Source: Methanosarcina sp. UBA293
GTDB lineage: Archaea; Halobacteriota; Methanosarcinia; Methanosarcinales; Methanosarcinaceae
Reading direction: 5' to 3'
Length of the DNA stretch: 64,000 nucleotides
NCBI GenBank assembly: GCA_002499445.1
Contig: DALS01000060.1
Location: 1-64,000, forward strand
Shown: piece by piece, positions 1 to 8,963 of the stretch
How the letters are laid out: each line of letters opens with the position of its first letter
Numbering within the stretch: position 1 is the stretch's first letter
Position numbers and translations under genes: made by a program
Notes under the pieces: model-generated
What the model was told of the DNA's origin: nothing
What the model saw: the letters and a program-made list of their open reading frames with translations, nothing else
Databases searched by the model: none

Positions 1-27
1 GAATTTAGAGGATTTCTACAGAGTCCC
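1..27. repeat. Short sequence shared with the IS21 relic at 34 kb
   Basis: The first 23 bases of the window are identical to 34021-34043, where the same sequence forms one edge of a decayed IS21-type transposase. The match ends within a few bases of the shared block. This suggests another end or fragment of the same mobile element lies just outside the left edge, but only a short stretch is visible. Confidence 0.5.
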
Positions 28-59
28 TAAAATAAAAAGTTTTAAACTATTTCTCGAAT

Positions 60-821
60 ATGATGGTCAAAATGAAAAAAAGTGATCAAAATCTCGGTTA
101 CAAAAAAACAGGATCCAAGCCTATTATCAGAAAAATCTACGATTATCTCCTTTCTTTTTACGGTCCTCAGGGCTGGTGGCCTTTAACCGAACTTCATGAA
201 ACCGGTGGGATAAATCCCACGAAAACCGGATCTGTTCAAGGATACCATCCTGCTGACTATACCTATCCACAAACCCGGAACCAGCAGTTTGAGATTATTT
301 GCGGAGCCCTGCTCACCCAGAATACAAGCTGGATACAGGTTGAAAAGGCTCTCCTTAACCTTAAACAGATACGCTCCCTTTCCTCTGAAGGGATTCTTTC
401 TCTTGAGCTAGAAACTCTGAAAGAAGCTATCAAGCCAGCAGGTTATTACAACCAGAAAGCGGAGCGCCTGAAAATCCTTGCCTGCTGGTTTTCGGAACTT
501 AAAAATCGTGCCCCAGCCCGGGAAGAACTTCTTTCATTAAAAGGCGTGGGACCTGAAACTGCAGATTCGATCCTGCTGTATGCTTTCAAACAACCTTCTT
601 TTGTTGTTGATGCTTATACAAGGAGAATACTGACAAATCTGAGCCTTATTGATGAAAAGGCGAGTTATAATGAGATCAAAGCCCTGTTTGAAAAAAACTT
701 GCCTCAAGACCTGGCTATGTATCAGGAGTACCACGCCCTGCTTGTAGAGCATGCCAAAAGATATAATCTGAAAAAGGACAGCTATGCAAAATGCCCGCTT
801 CTGGACATTATCTCGGATTAA
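60..821 (+). CDS. HhH-GPD DNA glycosylase, endonuclease III-related
   Basis: Base-excision repair glycosylase of the endonuclease III superfamily, closest in layout to the COG2231 group. The segment around residues 73-90 (GALLTQNTSWIQVEKAL) is the helical core. A helix-hairpin-helix LKGVGPETADSILLYA is followed by VVDAYTRRI, which carries the catalytic Asp. The C-terminus has only one Cys (AKCPL), so the four-Cys iron-sulphur cluster of classical Nth is absent. The substrate (alkylated purine or oxidised pyrimidine) cannot be decided from sequence. Three Met codons lie close together at the start (60, 63, 72) with no strong ribosome site, so the exact start is uncertain. Confidence 0.85.
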   Translation: MMVKMKKSDQNLGYKKTGSKPIIRKIYDYLLSFYGPQGWWPLTELHETGGINPTKTGSVQGYHPADYTYPQTRNQQFEIICGALLTQNTSWIQVEKALLNLKQIRSLSSEGILSLELETLKEAIKPAGYYNQKAERLKILACWFSELKNRAPAREELLSLKGVGPETADSILLYAFKQPSFVVDAYTRRILTNLSLIDEKASYNEIKALFEKNLPQDLAMYQEYHALLVEHAKRYNLKKDSYAKCPLLDIISD

Positions 822-1066
822 AAAAGGTTTTGGGGAAAAGAATTCATTACCTGCGAAACTTCTAGCAAATTCATCACTCATATAGAAAATTTCGCTGTAT
901 ATATTTCTTTATCCAATTTCCTAAATGAATATTCCTAAGCGATTAAATATCCAGTTAAACCCTTAGATACTCAATCCAATTCATTATTTCTCAGTTAGTC
1001 CTTTATGTCGTCGTGCAGTGATTTGTGATTTCTATTTCTTTAATTTCTGCTCAAAAGGTGCAGACC

Positions 1067-1279
1067 TTATAAGAGCTTTATTTCATACCAGTCCGAGAGT
1101 TCTGCATCAAGAACCCCTTCATGGACCATTTTCTCGATCTCGTTTTCGACCTGTCCGTAAGTGAACTTATAGTCGTGTGAGATTGCGGAAATGACATCCG
1201 GACTGGAGCAGAATTTGTTCGGAAACGCCTCATTAAACATTGATACGTTTTCGAGAATCAAATTTCTGAGTTTTTCCAT
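1067..1279 (-). CDS. Small conserved-looking hypothetical protein (70 aa)
   Basis: I do not recognise the family. The start is supported by a GAGGTGAT ribosome site a few bases upstream. The protein is acidic and predicted largely helical. It ends in a segment (HEGVLDAELSDWYEIKLL) that resembles the wing of small winged-helix proteins, so a DNA-binding role is possible but only inferred. It is transcribed away from the GNAT gene on the other strand. Confidence 0.6.
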   Translation of the reverse strand: MEKLRNLILENVSMFNEAFPNKFCSSPDVISAISHDYKFTYGQVENEIEKMVHEGVLDAELSDWYEIKLL

Positions 1280-1730
1280 TTTTTATCACCTCTTTTCAAT
1301 CGTCTTTAATTTCCTATTTATCTTAGAGGTTCGGTTGCTTATCTCTTCGACATACTATATGTATATGCCAGACATATATATAGATTTTCCTAATGACCGG
1401 TGTGACGAGAATAACTCTGGATTTTAGGGCATCAATATATACATTTAATGCTAATAGGCTACGATTTCAAAGCTTTGATACTTCGGCTCTGTAGAAAACT
1501 TATCTAAATTAGCTGCAATATGCTGAAAACAAGTAAGTAAAAATAATACAGACTTTTCTTCAGCACACTCGATCTTTGGAAAATTATCGATAATGTAAAT
1601 ATGTCATATATTTAAGCTTATCCTGTCACTAACTGCAATATAGTGTTAGATTTTCGGATCAATTACAGAAAAAGAAGAAGAAAACCTTTGACAGGAAAAG
1701 GAATCGGAGAATTGAAAAGGAGGCTTTTTG
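1280..1730. other. Divergent AT-rich promoter region
   Basis: The 450 bp between the leftward small ORF and the rightward GNAT gene are AT-rich. They include an imperfect palindromic run of TATA-like sequence around 1348-1384 that could carry promoter elements for either direction. No other gene is visible. Confidence 0.4.
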
Positions 1731-2183
1731 ATGGAAGAGAAACATGAACCCTCACTAAGTATAAAAATGATTGATGCAAATCGCCCTGAAGCCCTGGAAG
1801 ATGCTTTTTATATCCGCAGGGAAGTTTTCATAAAAGAACAAAATGTACCTGAAGAAGAGGAAATTGACGAATTGGATCTGAAGGCACATCATGTGGTTGT
1901 GTATGCAAATGCTAGGCCGGTTGCTACGGGGAGGCTTGTTCAAAATGGAAAAAGCTGCCTGATTGGCAGGATTTGTGTCCTGAATGAATCCAGGGGAAAG
2001 CAGATCGGCAAACTCGTTGTAGAGAAACTTCTGGAAAAAGCTGCTGAAATTAAGGCAAAAGAAGTCCATGTTCATGCGCAGACCCATGCAGTAAGCTTTT
2101 ATGAAAAACTTGGGTTCACTCCATATGGGGATACTTATCTTGAATCTAACATAAAGCGTGTTTCCATGGTAAAAACCCTATGA
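1731..2183 (+). CDS. GNAT family N-acetyltransferase (ElaA/YitI-like)
   Basis: Acyl-CoA dependent N-acetyltransferase with an unknown small-molecule or protein substrate. The N-terminal part (YIRREVFIKEQNVPEEEE followed by DELD) is the signature of the ElaA-like GNAT subgroup. The acetyl-CoA loop is RICVLNESRGKQIGKLVVEK, and HAQTHAVSFYEKLGF is the C-terminal helix-strand motif. At 150 residues the length is normal. ATG 1731 is chosen because AAAGGAGG lies seven bases upstream; a TTG three bases earlier is less well placed. It stands alone, with a strong hairpin downstream. Confidence 0.88.
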   Translation: MEEKHEPSLSIKMIDANRPEALEDAFYIRREVFIKEQNVPEEEEIDELDLKAHHVVVYANARPVATGRLVQNGKSCLIGRICVLNESRGKQIGKLVVEKLLEKAAEIKAKEVHVHAQTHAVSFYEKLGFTPYGDTYLESNIKRVSMVKTL

Positions 2184-2374
2184 GACAAAAATTTCTGAGA
2201 TTTTATTAAATGAAAAATATCATAATGTCAAATTAATATAATTTAAGACATATCTCTTTATTGGGGAGGGAAACAAGCAATAACTAACTTATTAGGAAAT
2301 CAAAAGCCAACATTAGAAAATGAATATAGGAAAGTAAACTAAAGACATTAAGGCAGTATAATCGTCTTTTGTCA

Positions 2375-2403
2375 AAAGGTATTACTTTTCGCGTAATACC
2401 TTT
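2375..2403 (+). terminator. Perfect 11-bp hairpin ahead of the N-ATPase operon
   Basis: AAAGGTATTAC pairs perfectly with GTAATACCTTT across a seven-base loop, followed by CTGTTTTCTCC. It lies between the GNAT gene and atpD, so it may end transcription of the former or act in the leader of the latter. Confidence 0.5.
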
Positions 2404-2546
2404 CTGTTTTCTCCTCAGTACTTCATATAATACTGTCATTTTAAGACATTCAATTAATTATAAACTTGTTGTATTCTTTCACCTTTCATTACATCCTGTG
2501 TAAAATGAAATGTTCATTTCTAAAAGTGAAAAGGAGCGCTGCAAGT

Positions 2547-4043
2547 ATGGGGGACGTTAAAGGCAATATGGAAGATGAAAGCAGTCCCTTGAACCTCGGC
2601 ACGGTAGTCTCGGTACGCGGCAGCATCGTCGATGTATTTTTTGAGAAGTATTTACCACCTGTATACACGTTGCTACGTGCAGGAAAGGAAAGTCAAATTG
2701 CCATTGAGGTTTTGACTCAGCTTGATACCAATCGTGTTCGCGGAATCGCTCTCACTCCCACACAGGGGCTTGCTCGAGGCATGGCAGTGGAAGATACAGG
2801 TGGGCCTTTGAAAGCGCCTGTTGGCAGGGGAATTCTTTCGCGAATGTTTGACGTTTTTGGAAATCCCATAGACAGTAAAGATCCCCCAACTAATGTTCAA
2901 TGGCGTTCAATCCACCAAGCTCCGCCTCCGCTGGTACGTCGATCCACAATATCTGAAATCTTCGAGACCGGGATCAAGGTTATCGACGTGTTGGTGCCTC
3001 TTGAACGTGGTAGCAAAACCGGGCTTTTCGGAGGGGCGGGCGTTGGAAAGACTGTCCTGTTAACTGAGATGATTCACAACATGGTCAAGCACCATCAGGG
3101 AGTAAGTATATTTTGCGGCATAGGGGAACGCAATCGCGAGGGGGAAGAACTTTACCGTGATATGAAAGACGCGGGCGTGCTCCCCAATATGGTCATGGTA
3201 TTTGGCCAGATGAACGAACCTCCAGGCGCTCGTTTTAGGGTTGGCCATACAGCTCTAACAATGGCTGAATATTTTAGGGATGATGAGCGTCGCGATGTAC
3301 TGCTGCTCATAGATAACATTTTCCGTTTTATCCAAGCTGGCTCAGAAGTGTCAGGTTTGATGGGGCAGATGCCTTCACGGCTTGGTTATCAACCAACCCT
3401 TGGCACTGAGTTATCAGAGCTTGAAGAGCGTATTTCCAATACCGATGCCGGAGCCATCATGTCAATTCAGGCAGTTTATGTGCCTGCTGATGATTTCACG
3501 GACCCTGCGGCTGTACATACCTTTTCGCATCTTTCTGCATCTATTGTCCTCTCACGAAAAAGAGCAAGTGAGGGACTCTATCCAGCAATTGACCCCTTGC
3601 AGTCAAATTCCAAAATGTCCACACCTAGCGTTATAGGCGAAAGGCATTATGGTCTAGCTCAGGAAATCCGACAGACACTTGCACAATATGCTGAACTCAA
3701 GGACATCATTTCCATGCTTGGTTTGGAACAGCTGTCGCAGGAAGATCGCAACGTGGTAGCCCGTGCCCGTCGCCTGGAGCGTTTCCTCACACAGCCGTTT
3801 TTCACTACCGAGCAGTTTACAGGTTTTAAAGGAAAATTTGTTGCTCTCTCAGATGCACTTGATGGCTGTGAGCGTATTCTGCGCGATGAATTCAAGGACT
3901 ATCCAGAAAGCGATCTTTACATGATTGGAGCTATTGACGAAGCGGTAGCCAAAAAATCGAGCAGGGAACAGAAACCAGGCAAGGAACAGAAATCAAGCAG
4001 TGAACAGAAGCTAGGCAAGGAACAGAAATCAGGCAAGGAGTGA
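2547..4043 (+). CDS. atpD: N-ATPase F1 subunit beta
   Basis: Catalytic beta subunit of a bacterial-type F1Fo ATPase of the Na+-translocating N-ATPase class. The Walker A loop is GGAGVGKTVL, followed by the GERNREGEELY segment with the catalytic Glu. Walker B is LLLIDNIFRF, and the C-terminal ELSQED segment corresponds to the DELSEED loop. ATG 2547 is chosen over an upstream in-frame ATG at 2466 because AAGGAG precedes it by ten bases. It is the first gene of atpDCQRBEFAG, the diagnostic N-ATPase gene order. The last 30 residues are a Lys/Glu/Gln/Ser repeat (units like GKEQKS) not found on normal beta subunits. Confidence 0.97.
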   Translation: MGDVKGNMEDESSPLNLGTVVSVRGSIVDVFFEKYLPPVYTLLRAGKESQIAIEVLTQLDTNRVRGIALTPTQGLARGMAVEDTGGPLKAPVGRGILSRMFDVFGNPIDSKDPPTNVQWRSIHQAPPPLVRRSTISEIFETGIKVIDVLVPLERGSKTGLFGGAGVGKTVLLTEMIHNMVKHHQGVSIFCGIGERNREGEELYRDMKDAGVLPNMVMVFGQMNEPPGARFRVGHTALTMAEYFRDDERRDVLLLIDNIFRFIQAGSEVSGLMGQMPSRLGYQPTLGTELSELEERISNTDAGAIMSIQAVYVPADDFTDPAAVHTFSHLSASIVLSRKRASEGLYPAIDPLQSNSKMSTPSVIGERHYGLAQEIRQTLAQYAELKDIISMLGLEQLSQEDRNVVARARRLERFLTQPFFTTEQFTGFKGKFVALSDALDGCERILRDEFKDYPESDLYMIGAIDEAVAKKSSREQKPGKEQKSSSEQKLGKEQKSGKE

Positions 4044-4045
4044 TT

Positions 4046-4450
4046 ATGAACTCGACACTCATGGATCTTAAGATTCTTCTACCTTTCCAGATTTTTGCCG
4101 AAAAGAAAGACGTATCCCGCATAGTCGCAGAGACTCGAGAGGGATCAGTTGGACTTCTACCACATCGACTCGATTGTGTCGCTGCTCTGGAACCCGGGAT
4201 TCTTACCTATGAGATCGGGGAAGAGGGAGAAACTTATGTGGCAGTTGATGAAGGCATACTTGTTAAAACCGGCCAGAACGTGCTGGTTTCTGTACGTAAT
4301 GCCATTGTTGGAACAGACCTGAGCCAGTTGAGAGAAGCGGTAGAGAGTGAGTTTCTAGCTGTAGACGAGACTGAAGAAAAAATTCGCTCAGTAATGGCAA
4401 AATTGGAAACCGGGCTTATACGCCGCCTAGCGGAGTTTCAGCATGGCTGA
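4046..4450 (+). CDS. atpC: N-ATPase F1 subunit epsilon
   Basis: Epsilon subunit of the central stalk. The N-terminal beta-sandwich (DLKILLPFQIFAEKKDVSRI, then GSVGLLPHRLDCVAALEPGI) and a helical C-terminus fit the family at 135 residues. ATG 4046 has AAGGAG just upstream. A GTG at 4040 that would overlap the atpD stop is an alternative. Second gene of the N-ATPase operon, spaced for translational coupling. Confidence 0.93.
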   Translation: MNSTLMDLKILLPFQIFAEKKDVSRIVAETREGSVGLLPHRLDCVAALEPGILTYEIGEEGETYVAVDEGILVKTGQNVLVSVRNAIVGTDLSQLREAVESEFLAVDETEEKIRSVMAKLETGLIRRLAEFQHG

Positions 4451-4781
4451 AAGAATGACAGAGGAACCTTCGAAAGGCGAACCATCTCTGGCTCGTCAGG
4501 TAGGGACAAAAGCTGAACGCAAACTCAGAGCACAGCGCCATGTAAACCGGACTGTCTGGCTTGGTCTTGGCATGATGGGGCTTATAGGCTGGTCAGTAGC
4601 AGTTCCAACGCTGCTGGGTGCTGCACTTGGACTCTGGTTAGATGAACACTATCCAGCGAGTTATTCCTGGACGCTCACGATGTTGATTATAGGTTTATTT
4701 ATCGGCTGCCTGAATGCATGGCATTGGGTAACCAAGGAGCACAGGGAAATGCAGGAAGAACAGGAGGATAGCAATGAATGA
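4443..4781 (+). CDS. atpQ: N-ATPase accessory membrane protein AtpQ (AtpI-like)
   Basis: Small membrane protein specific to N-ATPase operons, distantly AtpI-like and thought to help c-ring assembly. It has a basic soluble N-terminus and two hydrophobic helices (about residues 38-62 and 75-95, the latter MLIIGLFIGCLNAWHWV). It overlaps the atpC stop by eight bases. The assignment rests on position between atpC and atpR and on topology. Confidence 0.9.
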   Translation: MAERMTEEPSKGEPSLARQVGTKAERKLRAQRHVNRTVWLGLGMMGLIGWSVAVPTLLGAALGLWLDEHYPASYSWTLTMLIIGLFIGCLNAWHWVTKEHREMQEEQEDSNE

Positions 4782-5094
4782 AGCTTTAAATCTCATCTTG
4801 GCTTTAGCAGCTGGCTTTTTACTTGGAGCGGTTTTTTTCGGCGGACTCTGGTGGACGGTTCAGAGAGGACTTTCATCTAAACGACCTGCGTTCTGGTTCC
4901 TGGGAAGTCTGCTACTACGGACAAGTATTGCTGTAGCTGGATTCTACTTTGTCTCAGAAGGTCATTTGGAAAGGCTGTTCATATGCCTGATTGGATTTTT
5001 CGTTATGCGCCAGGTAGTTCTCAGGCTCACAAGATTGCCAGAGGAGGAGCTAAATAAATTGTCAAAGGAGGCAAATAATGCGGCTCAGCCCTGA
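4774..5094 (+). CDS. atpR: N-ATPase accessory membrane protein AtpR
   Basis: The AtpR family occurs only in N-ATPase operons and is proposed to interact with the c subunit through conserved Arg residues in its membrane helices. Three hydrophobic segments are visible (starting near residues 5, 40 and 65), with Arg at the membrane edges (VQRGLSSKR, LLLRTSIAV). The start overlaps the atpQ stop by eight bases and has AGGAGG upstream. Confidence 0.9.
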   Translation: MNEALNLILALAAGFLLGAVFFGGLWWTVQRGLSSKRPAFWFLGSLLLRTSIAVAGFYFVSEGHLERLFICLIGFFVMRQVVLRLTRLPEEELNKLSKEANNAAQP

Positions 5095-5773
5095 TGAGCT
5101 TATTTTCTGGCAGTCTGGTTTTATCAAACTCAACGCCACAATTGTGTATACCTGGGGGTTAATGTTGGTAATGGTTGTAGGTTCAAAAATTCTTACAGGC
5201 AAACTTTCCACAGGTTTGACTCGTTCCCGCTGGCAGAATGTTCTGGAAATAATTGTCACGACAATTTTGAGGCAGATTGAAGATATTGGTCTTGACCAGC
5301 CGCAGAAGTATTTGGGCTTTCTGGGCACTCTCTTTTTGTTCATTGGCATGGCTAACCTCTGTATTATTATCCCAGGCTACGAACCGCCAACCGGGTCGCT
5401 CTCAACTACGGCTGCGCTCGCCTTATGTGTGTTTGTAGCTGTTCCGCTTTTCGGCATCGAAGAGCAAGGAGTTGGTAACTATCTCAGGTCGTATACAGAG
5501 CCGACCATAATCATGCTCCCATTTAATATCATCAGCGAAATCTCCCGCACTATGGCTCTGGCAGTTCGTCTGTTTGGTAATATTATGAGCGGTTCTATGA
5601 TCGTTGCCATTCTACTGACCATCACGCCGTTTATCTTCCCAATAGTCATGACTGCTCTGGGACTGCTCACTGGTATGGTACAGGCTTACATCTTCAGCGT
5701 TCTGGCTACGGTTTACATTGCAGCCGCCACACGAACCAGCAAGTCCAGACAAAAACAAAAAACTGGAGACTAA
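5078..5773 (+). CDS. atpB: N-ATPase Fo subunit a
   Basis: Stator channel subunit a, which passes ions to and from the c-ring. The essential Arg is in LAVRLFGNIMSGSMIVAILL-type sequence near residue 170, within helix aH5. The remaining hydrophobic helices match a 231-residue member. The start overlaps atpR by 17 bases and has AAAGGAGG upstream. Confidence 0.95.
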   Translation: MRLSPDELIFWQSGFIKLNATIVYTWGLMLVMVVGSKILTGKLSTGLTRSRWQNVLEIIVTTILRQIEDIGLDQPQKYLGFLGTLFLFIGMANLCIIIPGYEPPTGSLSTTAALALCVFVAVPLFGIEEQGVGNYLRSYTEPTIIMLPFNIISEISRTMALAVRLFGNIMSGSMIVAILLTITPFIFPIVMTALGLLTGMVQAYIFSVLATVYIAAATRTSKSRQKQKTGD

Positions 5774-5810
5774 GGACTGAAACAACAAACTAACAACAGG
5801 AGAGGGTGTT

Positions 5811-6080
5811 ATGGATAATTATTCGACTATAATCGCTGTGGCATCAATTGTCACCTCAGGATTTACGATCAGCATCGGAGTTATAGCGCCCGCGATTGGG
5901 GAGGGACATGCGGTTTCAACAGCGTTGAGTTCACTGGCACAACAACCCGATGCTTCCGCAACAATTACCAGGACTCTGTTTGTGGGTCTGGCTATGATTG
6001 AATCTCTAGCCATTTATTGTTTCGTGGTCTCGATGATTCTAATTTTCGCCAACCCGTTCTGGAGCCGTGCAATTACCTGA
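5811..6080 (+). CDS. atpE: N-ATPase Fo subunit c, Na+-type with two carboxylates
   Basis: Ring-forming c subunit with two transmembrane helices. Helix 2 carries Glu64-Ser65 (AMIES), the ion-binding pair of Na+-dependent c subunits. In helix 1, Glu31 (AIGEG) occupies the place of the Gln in the Ilyobacter Na+ site, so there are two carboxylates in the membrane, a known N-ATPase feature. GGAGAGG lies upstream of ATG 5811. Na+ specificity is inferred from motifs and from what is known of the class. Confidence 0.95.
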   Translation: MDNYSTIIAVASIVTSGFTISIGVIAPAIGEGHAVSTALSSLAQQPDASATITRTLFVGLAMIESLAIYCFVVSMILIFANPFWSRAIT

Positions 6081-6100
6081 ATTACAGAGGAAAATAGCCT

Positions 6101-7105
6101 ATGCTGATAGATTGGTTTACCGTTATTGCGCAGGCGCTAAACTTCCTCATTCTGGTGTGGTTGTTGAAACGCTTCCTTTATAAGCCCATTCTCAACGCTA
6201 TTGACGCACGCGAGAAAAAGGTGGCAGATGAACTTGCAGATGCCGATGCAAAAGAGGTAGAAGCGCAAAAAGAGAAAGAAGAATTCAGGCGTAAGAACGA
6301 AGAGCTTGACCAGCAGCGTGCTGCACTCATGAATCAGGCAAAGTACGAAGCTCAAACTGAGCGTCAGCGGCTTTTCGAAGAAGTACGGAAGGAAACCTCC
6401 TATCTGAGGACAAAACAACAGGAGGCATTAAAGAATGACAAAGAGAACTTAAATCAGGCAATCAGCCGTCGGGTTCAACAGGAAGTCTTTGACATAGCGC
6501 GAAAAGTCCTGAAAGACCTTGCTGGAACGAGTCTGGAAGAACGTACAGTTGATGTGTTTGTTCAAAGATTGCACGAGCTAAAAGGCGAGGAAAAGGAGCA
6601 ACTGACTTCAGCACTTAGCAAGTCATCAGGTCCAGTGCTTGTCCGTACTGCGTTCGAGCTTCCACAGGCGCAGCGTGACCTGGTCAAAAAGGCGATTAAG
6701 GAAACGCTTGGTATAGAAATTCAACTCAGGTTTGAGACATCATCAGACCTGGTCAATGGGATTGAATTAACCACAGATGGACAAAAAGTAGCGTGGAGTA
6801 TTGCAGATTACCTTACATCTCTGGAAAAAAGTATTGACGAACTTCTGAAAGAACAGCCCAGAAGTGAAGCTAAATCAAAGCCAGAATCTGAGTCAGAACC
6901 TAAACCTGATGACTCAAGATCAAAAACCAAACCCGAGGCAAAAACAAAGCCTGAGTCAACATCTGATATGCCTAAACCGGAAGAAGGGTCGGAAACCAAA
7001 TCCAAAACTAAACAAGAATCTGAGAATAAACAAAAGTCCAAGGATAAACAGGAATCTGAGACCAAATTCGAATCTGAAACTAATCCTTCCGAGACTAAAC
7101 CCTAA
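6101..7105 (+). CDS. atpF: N-ATPase subunit b with delta-like domain and long charged tail
   Basis: Peripheral-stalk subunit. Residues about 5-25 form the membrane anchor and 35-125 a charged coiled coil. Residues about 150-250 (PVLVRTAFELPQAQRDLVKK, later SDLVNGIELTTDGQKV) resemble the C-terminal domain of delta/OSCP. The operon has no separate delta gene, so this protein probably does both jobs. The last 80 residues are a Lys/Ser/Glu/Pro repeat, making the protein about twice the length of a normal b subunit. AGAGGAAA precedes ATG 6101. Confidence 0.92.
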   Translation: MLIDWFTVIAQALNFLILVWLLKRFLYKPILNAIDAREKKVADELADADAKEVEAQKEKEEFRRKNEELDQQRAALMNQAKYEAQTERQRLFEEVRKETSYLRTKQQEALKNDKENLNQAISRRVQQEVFDIARKVLKDLAGTSLEERTVDVFVQRLHELKGEEKEQLTSALSKSSGPVLVRTAFELPQAQRDLVKKAIKETLGIEIQLRFETSSDLVNGIELTTDGQKVAWSIADYLTSLEKSIDELLKEQPRSEAKSKPESESEPKPDDSRSKTKPEAKTKPESTSDMPKPEEGSETKSKTKQESENKQKSKDKQESETKFESETNPSETKP

Positions 7106-7166
7106 TCCGTAATTAAGCAAAGTGCCAATCATAAGCCTGAGGAGTCTACATAAAGAGCCGATAGAC

Positions 7167-8798
7167 ATGGAACCTGCAAATCTAAAGGATGTTTTCAATA
7201 TCGCTCTCAATGAAATCAGCAAGGTACGGGAATCATTTACTCCAGAGCTTACGCCTAGGGAAATGGGTACTATAAAGACAGTTTCCACAGGTATTGCCAA
7301 TGTATCCGGCCTTCCTACTGTGGGTTTTGAAGAGCTGATAAAGTTTCCAGGTGAAGTATTTGGGATCGCTTTTAACGTAGACGAAGACGAAATTGGAGTT
7401 GTCTTGCTCGGGGAATACTCTCATCTGCATGCTGGAGATCAGGTTGAACGTACTGGCCGGGTTATGGACGTGGCTGTGGGCGGAGGGTTATTGGGGCGGG
7501 TTATTGATCCTCTTGGCCGGCCACTGGATGGGAAAGGACCTGTAATTTCCAGCAAGCGCTTGCCTATTGAACGTCCTAGCCCTCCGATTATGGATCGTTC
7601 TCCTGTAAGTGTACCTCTTCAGACAGGGATCAAAGTTATTGATGTGTTAATTCCAATTGGACGCGGGCAGAGAGAGTTGATTTTAGGGGACCGCCAGACT
7701 GGAAAAACTGCGATTGCAATAGACACTATCCTCAACCAGCGTGACTATAATGTTGTGTGCGTTTATTGTGCCATTGGCCAGCGCGCATCAGCCGTTGCTA
7801 GGGCAGTGGCAACCTTGAGGGAAAAAGGTGCGATGAGTTATACTATTGTCGTCGTGACTGAGGGTAATGACCCATCCGGACTAACTTATATAGCACCTTA
7901 TGCAGCTACCAGCATTGCAGAGTTTTTTATGGAAGCAGGTCGGGATGTGCTGATTGTTTATGACGACCTGACCAATCATGCACGTGCTTATCGCGAACTT
8001 TCCCTCTTGCTTCGCCGTCCTCCAGGCCGTGAAGCCTATCCTGGTGATATCTTTTATATCCACTCACGCTTACTGGAGCGGGCTACTCACATGCTCAAAA
8101 AACATAGTGGAGGCTCGCTTACTGCTCTTCCTATTATCGAGACTGAAGCGCAGAATATTTCTGCATACATTCCAACCAATTTGATTTCAATTACTGATGG
8201 GCAGATCTATCTCTCGCCTTCACTATTCGAACTGGGAGTGATGCCTGCAGTTGATGTCGGCAAATCCGTTTCTCGTGTAGGCGGGAAAGCACAACTTGCT
8301 GCCTACCGTGGGGTAGCTGGTGATCTAAAGCTAGCCTATTCACAATTTGAAGAACTGGAAGCATTTACCCGGTTTGGTGCCAGGCTAGATGAAAACACAC
8401 GCAAGATAATTGAACACGGGCGACGGATCCGTGCTCTTCTAAAACAGCCTGAATTCTCTCCAGTCCCTGTGCCAGATCAAATTGTTATTCTGCTTGCATT
8501 GAACGCAAAACTTTTTGACAGCGTGCCACTTGACAAGATGGCAGAAGCTGAACAGTCCCTGCGAAAGGCGGTAGCTGATATCCCAACCGAAGTGCGCGAG
8601 CGATTCAACGCTGATGCAGAACTGAGCGACGAGGATCGCAAAACAGTCCTTGAGTTCGCGCAAAAAGCACTGGAACGCTTTCAGCCTGGGACCGAATCCG
8701 AGACTAAACCAGAAGCTGAAACAAGTCCAGAAACTGAAACGGAGGAAAAATCCGGGTCTGAAGCTCAGAAGATGATCGAGGGTGAAACAAAATCGTAA
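7167..8798 (+). CDS. atpA: N-ATPase F1 subunit alpha
   Basis: Non-catalytic alpha subunit. The Walker A loop is GDRQTGKTAI, followed by the VYDDLTNHARAYRE segment, and SVSRVGGKAQ contains the Arg finger. ATG 7167 is preferred because the protein then begins like other alpha subunits. A GTG at 7122 in the same frame would add 15 residues, and neither start has a strong ribosome site. The C-terminal 35 residues are Glu/Thr/Ser/Lys-rich, and the frame continues with the same composition beyond the TAA stop. Confidence 0.95.
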   Translation: MEPANLKDVFNIALNEISKVRESFTPELTPREMGTIKTVSTGIANVSGLPTVGFEELIKFPGEVFGIAFNVDEDEIGVVLLGEYSHLHAGDQVERTGRVMDVAVGGGLLGRVIDPLGRPLDGKGPVISSKRLPIERPSPPIMDRSPVSVPLQTGIKVIDVLIPIGRGQRELILGDRQTGKTAIAIDTILNQRDYNVVCVYCAIGQRASAVARAVATLREKGAMSYTIVVVTEGNDPSGLTYIAPYAATSIAEFFMEAGRDVLIVYDDLTNHARAYRELSLLLRRPPGREAYPGDIFYIHSRLLERATHMLKKHSGGSLTALPIIETEAQNISAYIPTNLISITDGQIYLSPSLFELGVMPAVDVGKSVSRVGGKAQLAAYRGVAGDLKLAYSQFEELEAFTRFGARLDENTRKIIEHGRRIRALLKQPEFSPVPVPDQIVILLALNAKLFDSVPLDKMAEAEQSLRKAVADIPTEVRERFNADAELSDEDRKTVLEFAQKALERFQPGTESETKPEAETSPETETEEKSGSEAQKMIEGETKS

Positions 8799-8948
8799 GC
8801 TCAAACCGAGAGTGAAACAAAGCCAGAAGTCCAGTCCAAGGGTGAAAAACAGTTGGAAACCAAAGCCAAGGATTAAACAAAAACCAGAAGTCTAAATAAA
8901 GGGCTAAAAACAGTCAGAATCCAGATCAGAAGACAATTTCAGGCCAGA
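8799..8948 (+). other. Decayed extension of the atpA tail
   Basis: Directly after the atpA TAA, the same frame encodes 25 more residues of identical low-complexity type (units such as ESETKPE) before a second TAA near 8874-8876. Similar coding then continues in another frame with further stops up to about 8960. It looks like a once longer tail now broken by nonsense and frameshift changes. Confidence 0.6.
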
Positions 8949-8963
8949 AGTTGAGGGGGAACC

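Noticed and set aside
537..881. Long antisense frame over the glycosylase gene
   Set aside because: It lies opposite a clear coding region, lacks a ribosome site and has no protein-like features.
8796..8876. Pyrrolysine readthrough at the end of atpA
   Set aside because: The interrupting stop is TAA, which pyrrolysine does not use; decay of a repeat tail is simpler.
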